Below, piece by piece: positions 7,224 to 11,144 of a stretch of 11,144 nt of DNA. Under the pieces are notes generated by a model. The model saw nothing but the letters and a program-made list of their open reading frames with translations, searched no databases and was not told the origin of the DNA. Position 1 is the first letter of the stretch; the number at the start of each line of letters is the position of its first letter. A program made the position numbers and the translations under genes. Origin of the DNA: Rickettsiales bacterium (lineage in GTDB: Bacteria > Pseudomonadota > Alphaproteobacteria > Rickettsiales > Deianiraeaceae); NCBI GenBank assembly GCA_947485035.1, contig CANKQN010000020.1, positions 1 to 11,144 of the forward strand, given 5' to 3'.

Positions 7224-7224
7224 G
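7195..7224 (-). promoter_or_regulatory. Promoter of the Panacea / small membrane protein cassette
   Basis: On the minus strand CTTGAC (7224-7219), a 17-base spacer and ATATAT (7201-7196) match 11 of 12 positions of the alphaproteobacterial CTTGAC-N17-CTATAT consensus. In TTGACA terms the -10 is TATATC (7200-7195). The start would be near 7188, about 20 bases before the ATG, with no clear Shine-Dalgarno. The box sits ten bases beyond the xerD stop, so the cassette and perhaps tsaB-ribF-nadC can be transcribed apart from the upstream genes. Confidence 0.65.
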
Positions 7225-7232
7225 GATATTTT

Positions 7233-8183
7233 TTATTTTCTCCCAACGAATAACGGATGAAATTTTTCAACGGTGCTCTTGATGTCATCGGCTTTTATGT
7301 GCGTATAAATTTCGGTTGTGGAAATATCGCTGTGACCAAGAAGCGTTTGAAGAAGGCGTAAGTCTATACCATTTTGGTAAAGATGCGTCGCAAATGAATG
7401 TCGCAGTTTATGAGGAGAAAGACGCTCAGAAAGATTCGCCATGCTTGCAACAGTTCGAAGGTTTACAAAGGCGGATTCTCGGGATATATGTCCAGTTTTT
7501 GCCGTTGAACAGAAAACGAACAGGTTTTTCGGATTTTTGAGATATTTTTCACGAATTTTTAGGTATTTTTCAAGTGCAATTTGCGTGTCTTTATCAAAAA
7601 AAACCATGCGTTCTTTGTTGCCTTTACCAGTGACTATCACTTTTTTGCGAATTTTCCCATCAACATCAAGAATATCGCTTAATTTCAGAGATATGCACTC
7701 CGAAATTCGCAGTCCGCTGGAATATAGAATGCGAAATATTGCGTTGTTGCGCATTCCTTCTTTCGTGTTTTGCGAATTTGTGTAGGCAAAAAGATCGTCA
7801 ACTTCTTGCGGGGTAAGGTAGAATGGTAAATGTTGCGATTTCTTTGGCACTTCAACTTCTATAATCGGATTTTGTGCAATCACGCATTGTGATGTAAGAA
7901 ATTCAAAGAACGACCTGAAACACGAAATTTTGCGACGAATACTTGTTGCTTCGGCAATTTTAACAAAACCAAGAGTGTCCGTTATATAATATTGTGCAAA
8001 ATATTCACCAATATCAACTTCATTTAACTGTATGAGGCGTTTTTTTATTTTAACGCAAAATTTATGCAAAAGCTTTATGTCGCTTTCGTAAGAATTCACC
8101 GTGTTTGCGGATTTATCCACACCAATGCTGGAAATAAACGCTTTGATAAAATCGCCATCGCTCATTTCCACCATTGCGTTCAT
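7233..8183 (-). CDS. xerD: Tyrosine recombinase XerD-type
   Basis: Xer recombinases resolve chromosome dimers at dif. With the start at 8183 the protein has 316 residues, near the family norm of about 300. An N-terminal SAM-like core-binding domain (about 12-100) is followed by the catalytic domain. The full catalytic set is visible: R159 in SSGLRISE, K187 in TGKGNKER, H258 and R261 in LSPHKLRHSFATHL, H284 in LLGHSD and the nucleophile Y293 in STTEIYTHI. The GHSDISTT-IYTHI block is closer to XerD than XerC; that distinction is from memory of the families. An upstream in-frame ATG at 8255 would overlap the nucleosidase gene by 76 bases. The ATG at 8183 forms an ATGA overlap with that gene's stop, as at other junctions in this run, and is preferred. 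Housekeeping rather than mobile-element use is inferred from the operon context. Confidence 0.88.
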   Translation of the reverse strand: MNAMVEMSDGDFIKAFISSIGVDKSANTVNSYESDIKLLHKFCVKIKKRLIQLNEVDIGEYFAQYYITDTLGFVKIAEATSIRRKISCFRSFFEFLTSQCVIAQNPIIEVEVPKKSQHLPFYLTPQEVDDLFAYTNSQNTKEGMRNNAIFRILYSSGLRISECISLKLSDILDVDGKIRKKVIVTGKGNKERMVFFDKDTQIALEKYLKIREKYLKNPKNLFVFCSTAKTGHISRESAFVNLRTVASMANLSERLSPHKLRHSFATHLYQNGIDLRLLQTLLGHSDISTTEIYTHIKADDIKSTVEKFHPLFVGRK

Positions 8184-8755
8184 TGAAGATTTTCCAGAAT
8201 TGCGTTGTATGCTTTCAACATTTCGCCAGCCCCAATTTTCAAAGATTCTCCCCACGATTGCGGGGCTTCATCGTTTGCACCATCGGAAACAAATTTGACG
8301 CAAACAAACGGAATTTTTTCCAAAAATGCAATTTTTGCAAGTGCAAAAGCTTCCATATCAACAACATTGTAAAGCTCGTCGCCCGTAATTTTTGTCTCGA
8401 AAGAATCGCCAGAACCACAAATGCCATGGTTTTTAAAATGCCGTGAAAAGCCAGATTTTATTTCAAGAACTTGTGGAATGGAATCGCTTGGTGTAACGAA
8501 ATTTTCATAACCAAAAACCGTGGCGTTCATATCGCGTTGAATAAACTTTTCACACAAAACCATTTCACCATAATTGAAGTTTTTACTCCCAGCCGTTCCA
8601 AGATTAATGATAACATCGGGGCGATTTTGAAAAATTGCTTTTGTTAAGGCATAAGAAGCGTTCACTTTTCCAACACCGGTGTAAAGAACATTTGCATTGG
8701 TAAATAGATTTTGTGTTTCGTCCTCCAAAGCAAAGACCGTCAGGATTTTTTTCAT
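8180..8755 (-). CDS. mtnN: MTA/SAH nucleosidase-like protein (PNP/UDP phosphorylase superfamily)
   Basis: This enzyme probably hydrolyses 5'-methylthioadenosine and S-adenosylhomocysteine, releasing adenine. The 191 residues are short next to E. coli MtnN (about 230) but keep the key points: ALEDET (9-14) with an acidic residue at the place of E12, NLGTAGS (51-57), VDMEAFALA (132-140) with E135 at the place of E174, and KFVSDGAND (154-162) with D158 as the likely proton donor (D197 in E. coli). The DMEAFA motif, not the phosphorylase phosphate site, points to a nucleosidase. It overlaps apt as ATGA upstream and xerD as ATGA downstream. Adjacency to apt supports adenine as the product. A futalosine hydrolase is the main alternative, but no menaquinone genes are nearby. 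Confidence 0.8.
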   Translation of the reverse strand: MKKILTVFALEDETQNLFTNANVLYTGVGKVNASYALTKAIFQNRPDVIINLGTAGSKNFNYGEMVLCEKFIQRDMNATVFGYENFVTPSDSIPQVLEIKSGFSRHFKNHGICGSGDSFETKITGDELYNVVDMEAFALAKIAFLEKIPFVCVKFVSDGANDEAPQSWGESLKIGAGEMLKAYNAILENLQ

Positions 8756-9246
8756 ATTATTTTCAAAATTTTTGGTTTAATTCCTTTAAATTCAAAGTTG
8801 TTTAGGGCGGAAATGTTTAAAATACAGAAAATTTCCCGTACATCATATCCACATTTTTCGGCCAATTTGCACGACGCTTCAAGAGTTCCACCCGTTGCAA
8901 GAACATCGTCAATTATGCAAATTTTTCCGGCTCCTTCTTGCATTTCAATTGTGTCCGTGCCATATTCAAGGGAATATTCTTGGCTGAATTTCGGTGGTGG
9001 AAGCTTGCCTTTTTTGCGAATCATAACAAAGCCTTTCCCAAATTTTTGTGCAAGCGCAGAAGCAATTATAAACCCGCGAGATTCAACTCCAACAAATAAA
9101 TCAATTTCTTCAATTTGCGAAATGCAATCCGCACATTCTTCAATTAATTCGGGGAAGTGGTTTTGAAAAACGGGGGAAAGATCTTGAAAAATAATACCTT
9201 CTTTTGGAAAATTTGGAACGGTTGCGATGAAATTTAGTGCTGACAT
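8752..9246 (-). CDS. apt: Adenine phosphoribosyltransferase
   Basis: Apt joins adenine and PRPP to AMP and pyrophosphate. The 164 residues carry the full family pattern: the N-terminal PNFPKEGIIFQDLSP (11-25), GVESRGFIIASALA (53-66), RKKGKLPPP (77-85), YSLEYGTDTIE (91-101) and the PRPP loop IIDDVLATGGT (111-121) with the two Asp that hold Mg-PRPP. The length is at the short end for the family (about 170-180). It starts nine bases after yebC and overlaps the nucleosidase gene as ATGA, so adenine released by that enzyme can be salvaged by the product of the gene beside it. Confidence 0.96.
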   Translation of the reverse strand: MSALNFIATVPNFPKEGIIFQDLSPVFQNHFPELIEECADCISQIEEIDLFVGVESRGFIIASALAQKFGKGFVMIRKKGKLPPPKFSQEYSLEYGTDTIEMQEGAGKICIIDDVLATGGTLEASCKLAEKCGYDVREIFCILNISALNNFEFKGIKPKILKII

Positions 9247-9255
9247 AAAATTAAA

Positions 9256-9975
9256 TTAAATTCCTGCCCAAACATTTTGCACATCGTCAAGGTCTTCAAG
9301 GGCATCGATAAATTTTTGAATTGATTCAATTTTCCCTTCTGGCACATCGCTTTGTGCGAGTGGACGATACTGAATGTTAGCTTCGATTGGGTCGCCAAAA
9401 ATTTTTGAAATTTCGCTTTGTAACTTATGGAAATTTTCAAATTGAGTAGTGATTTCAAAGTAGTCTTCAATTTCTTCAACATCATCAGCACCAAATTCCG
9501 CCGCTTTTTCAAAAAGAGCGTTAAAATCAATTCCATTTTTGTTATAAAGAATAACGCCAAGCCTTGTGAAAATGAAATCAAGACTTCCAGTTTCTCCCAT
9601 ATTTCCACCACATTTTGTTGAAAGTGCACGAATTTCGCCCGCAGTTCGGTTTTTGTTATCCGTCAAGGCTTCAACAATAATTCCAACACCGGCAGGACCA
9701 TAGCAATCATAACGCATTGCTTCAAAGTTTTCACCATCATTTGCACCCGTTGCTTTTTTGATAGCAGCATCAATTTTTTCCTTTGGCATGTTCATTCCCT
9801 TCGCTTTTATGATAGCCAAACGCAATCTAGGATTGAACTCTTCCGAAGGTTCTCCATTTGCAGTTTTGATTGCGGAAATGATTTCGCGTTGAATTTTTGT
9901 GAAAATTTTGGATTTCTTGGCGTCTGCTGCTCCTTTTTTATGCTTAATGTTTGCGAAGTGTGAATGTCCTGCCAT
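9256..9975 (-). CDS. yebC: YebC/PmpR/TACO1-family protein
   Basis: YebC-family proteins are widespread cytoplasmic proteins described as DNA-binding regulators and, for TACO1 and some bacterial members, as translation factors for proline-rich or difficult sequences. The 239 residues start at the canonical MAGHSHFANIKHKKGAADAK; an upstream ATG at 10017 would add 14 residues without family support. Other family blocks are RLRLAIIKAKGMNMP (50-64), YGPAGVGIIVEALTDN (92-107), NRTAGEIR (109-116), KCGGNMGETGSLDFIF (121-136) and the end DDVQNVWAG. A short purine-rich stretch (AAAGAAAA) precedes the start. It is the first gene of the minus-strand run, nine bases ahead of apt. Which of the two proposed roles applies here cannot be told from sequence. 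Confidence 0.95.
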   Translation of the reverse strand: MAGHSHFANIKHKKGAADAKKSKIFTKIQREIISAIKTANGEPSEEFNPRLRLAIIKAKGMNMPKEKIDAAIKKATGANDGENFEAMRYDCYGPAGVGIIVEALTDNKNRTAGEIRALSTKCGGNMGETGSLDFIFTRLGVILYNKNGIDFNALFEKAAEFGADDVEEIEDYFEITTQFENFHKLQSEISKIFGDPIEANIQYRPLAQSDVPEGKIESIQKFIDALEDLDDVQNVWAGI

Positions 9976-10028
9976 TTTTCTTTGATAACTTACATTTATT
10001 AGCAACTGTTTTGGCAAAGAATGTAAAT

Positions 10029-10035
10029 GTCAAGA
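10029..10035 (-). promoter_or_regulatory. Possible -35 box of the yebC promoter
   Basis: CTTGACA on the minus strand is a perfect -35 box, 54 bases upstream of the yebC ATG and in an intergenic region. At the 16 to 18 base spacing there is no good -10 (AAACAG), so the call rests on the -35 and the position. Confidence 0.4.
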
Positions 10036-10051
10036 ATGTTTAAAAAAACCG

Positions 10052-10080
10052 TTGCATTGTGGCGAAAAATGTGGTATAAT
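10052..10080 (+). promoter_or_regulatory. Promoter of the repeat-protein gene
   Basis: TTGCAT (10052-10057), a 17-base spacer and a perfect TATAAT (10075-10080). The start would be near 10087, leaving about 18 bases before the ATG at 10105, with no Shine-Dalgarno sequence visible. The region diverges from yebC. Confidence 0.6.
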
Positions 10081-10104
10081 TTATCAATATTTATTAATGT
10101 ATTT

Positions 10105-11144
10105 ATGAATAACGTGAGAACAAGATTGGAAGCCCTAGGTTCAGAGTTGGATAGAAGTATTGCTTACGTACTACATATCACTGCTGCCATTGGTGCTGGA
10201 TATTACCATGAGGCTTATGATATGATGTTATTTGGTTCGCAGGGAGCAACTTATGATGAGGGTGGAAGGCAAGCAGAATATAACAATGCGCGCAGATTCA
10301 GAGACAGAGAAATAGTTAGAATCCAAAGAGAAATAGTTAAACTCCAAAGAGAAATAGTTAAACTCCAAAGAGAAAGAGATATACTCCAAAGAGAAAGAGA
10401 AATAGTTAGAATCCAAAGAGAAATAGTTAAACTCCAAAGAGAAAGAGATATACTCCAAAGAGAAAGAGATATACTCCAAAGAGAAATATGTAGGTTACGA
10501 ATAGAAAGAGGCGAAGCTGTGACGATATATCGTGGTGAGATAGTAACTCATGATGAGGCTAGGATAATGATAGCAGATAACAATAGGCGCGCATTAGAGC
10601 GAGCAGAACCTGTAATAGAAAGATATAGGATCCTAGCAGATAACAATAGGCGCGCATTAGAGCGAGCAGCACCTGTAATAGAAAGAGGCGAAGCTGTAGA
10701 TGCTGTTGTAATTCGTGATGCCAGCATTCCAGAATATAGCAACCATATGATATCGCCCTCAGATGACTCACAAGGGGAGCAAAGTGCACAGGTAACGCCT
10801 CGCTGTAATATTGATGCACTTATTGTGGTGCAAGATAATGCCATTCGAGTTAACGATGCAAGCGTGAATGAGAATACTGACAGCAATAAATCAATTGAGC
10901 AAAGTGTTGTTCGATCAAGATCACAAATATTTTCTGCGCAAAACAAAGAGCGTGAGCAGTGTGAGAGTGATAATGATATTGACAAACCTAGGATCGATTT
11001 CTACAAGATTCCTAATACTAATAACAATGATTCTGCACGAAGTCAAGGATTGGAGGATGATGAATCAGAGCTTGTGACACAACGTAAGGATATAAGTAAG
11101 CATAAGACGCCGCTTGTGAAAAAACGTAAGGATATAAGTACGCC
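10105..11144 (+). CDS. Repeat-rich coiled-coil protein, 3' end outside window
   Basis: The frame from the ATG at 10105 stays open for 346 codons to the window edge. I do not recognise a family. Residues 17-45 are mildly hydrophobic (AYVLHITAAIGAGYY) and could be a weak membrane or amphipathic segment; no classical signal peptide is seen. Residues 68-127 are a charged heptad array of two unit types, REIVKLQ/REIVRIQ and RERDILQ, which should form a long coiled coil. Residues 157-193 hold two copies of a 17-residue block (ADNNRRALERA-PVIER) with a period of 21. The phrase IERGEAV occurs at 133-139 and 192-198. The section 199-320 is acidic and polar with little pattern. From 323 a 14-residue repeat starts (LVTQRKDISKHKTP, then LVKKRKDIST) and is cut by the edge. 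The promoter and uninterrupted frame through every repeat class support this strand over the antisense frames. Eukaryote-like repeat architecture and a type IV coupling protein in the same window make a secreted effector thinkable, but nothing proves it. Confidence 0.82.
   Translation, partial: MNNVRTRLEALGSELDRSIAYVLHITAAIGAGYYHEAYDMMLFGSQGATYDEGGRQAEYNNARRFRDREIVRIQREIVKLQREIVKLQRERDILQREREIVRIQREIVKLQRERDILQRERDILQREICRLRIERGEAVTIYRGEIVTHDEARIMIADNNRRALERAEPVIERYRILADNNRRALERAAPVIERGEAVDAVVIRDASIPEYSNHMISPSDDSQGEQSAQVTPRCNIDALIVVQDNAIRVNDASVNENTDSNKSIEQSVVRSRSQIFSAQNKEREQCESDNDIDKPRIDFYKIPNTNNNDSARSQGLEDDESELVTQRKDISKHKTPLVKKRKDIST
10306..10479 (+). repeat. 21-bp tandem repeats coding a heptad coiled coil
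   Basis: Units of 21 bp such as AGAGAAATAGTTAAACTCCAA alternate with AGAGAAAGAGATATACTCCAA, about eight in all, one of them lengthened by 6 bp at 10390-10416. Copies of each type are identical or nearly so at DNA level, including silent positions, which points to recent duplication or gene conversion. Insertions and losses in whole units keep the frame. Confidence 0.95.
10573..10686 (+). repeat. Two copies of a 51-bp block, period 63 bp
   Basis: The block at 10573-10623 recurs at 10636-10686 with a single base change (GAACCT against GCACCT, Glu to Ala). A linked 20-bp phrase ATAGAAAGAGGCGAAGCTGT is found at 10501-10520 and again at 10678-10697, so the repeats form a nested duplication. Confidence 0.95.
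11071..11144 (+). repeat. 42-bp repeat running off the right edge
   Basis: A 14-codon unit starting CTTGTGACACAACGTAAGG at 11071 begins again at 11113 (CTTGTGAAAAAACGTAAGG) and is cut by the window end. It encodes a Lys/Arg-rich repeat and likely continues beyond the window. Confidence 0.75.

Noticed and set aside
7233..8183. Reading the tyrosine recombinase as an integrase that mobilised the Panacea cassette
   Set aside because: Its catalytic block is XerD-like, it is embedded in a housekeeping run by ATGA overlap, and no attachment-site repeats or transfer genes were seen around the cassette.
8184..8255. Longer xerD start giving 340 residues
   Set aside because: It would overlap the nucleosidase gene by 76 bases, whereas the ATG at 8183 gives the ATGA overlap seen at other junctions and the usual family length.
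9976..10017. Upstream in-frame ATG extending yebC by 14 residues
   Set aside because: The family begins at MAGHS; the extra residues have no counterpart.
10097..10108. Tiny upstream frame (Met-Tyr-Leu-stop) overlapping the ATG at 10105
   Set aside because: Three codons with no ribosome binding site; likely chance in AT-rich DNA.
10306..10479. CRISPR-like array
   Set aside because: The 21-bp units abut with no unique spacers, they stay in frame as heptads, and no cas genes are present.
10228..10985. Antisense reading frames rich in EYISFSLE-type repeats (10228-10479) and Leu/Ser-rich frames (10548-10985)
   Set aside because: They are the minus-strand shadow of the plus-strand repeat gene at 10105, which has a promoter, a continuous frame over more than 1 kb and sensible coiled-coil content.

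Overview
The window comes from an AT-rich alphaproteobacterium, most likely a member of the Rickettsiales or a similar host-associated lineage. The evidence is a circularly permuted two-piece tmRNA gene with a tag ending in AVAA, a VirD4-type coupling protein of a vir-like type IV secretion system, a C-terminal outer-membrane barrel resembling Rickettsiales surface antigens, and promoters that fit the alphaproteobacterial CTTGAC-N17-CTATAT pattern. The genus cannot be fixed from the sequence alone.

Left part (1-4190). A surface protein gene enters from the left edge and ends at 1848. It converges on the permuted tmRNA gene (minus strand, about 1879-2200), and a hairpin at 1855-1878 lies between them. 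The tmRNA gene holds the acceptor piece (T-arm, G3.U70, encoded CCA), a 13-base spacer, then the coding piece with a tag frame ending AAYRFAVAA. A back-to-back promoter region at about 2204-2292 separates it from virD4 (plus strand), whose stop codon overlaps that of nadC.

Middle part (4187-9975, all minus strand). A tightly packed housekeeping run reads in transcription order yebC, apt, mtnN, xerD, a two-gene cassette, tsaB, ribF, nadC. Four junctions are ATGA overlaps. MtnN and Apt together recover adenine from MTA/SAH as AMP. TsaB serves tRNA t6A formation, RibF makes FMN and FAD, and NadC makes nicotinate mononucleotide. The cassette between xerD and tsaB has its own good promoter. It encodes a Panacea/DUF4065 (SocA-like) protein followed after 1 bp by a 63-residue membrane protein, which is the layout of a Panacea antitoxin with a small membrane toxin. 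An 8-bp inverted repeat brackets the promoter and is a candidate operator.

Right part (9976-11144). A divergent intergenic region precedes a plus-strand gene that starts at 10105 and runs off the right edge. It encodes a repeat-built protein: a charged coiled-coil heptad array, a 21-residue tandem repeat and a 14-residue repeat cut by the window edge. Near-identity of the repeats at DNA level suggests recent expansion. A secreted or host-interaction role is possible but unproven.
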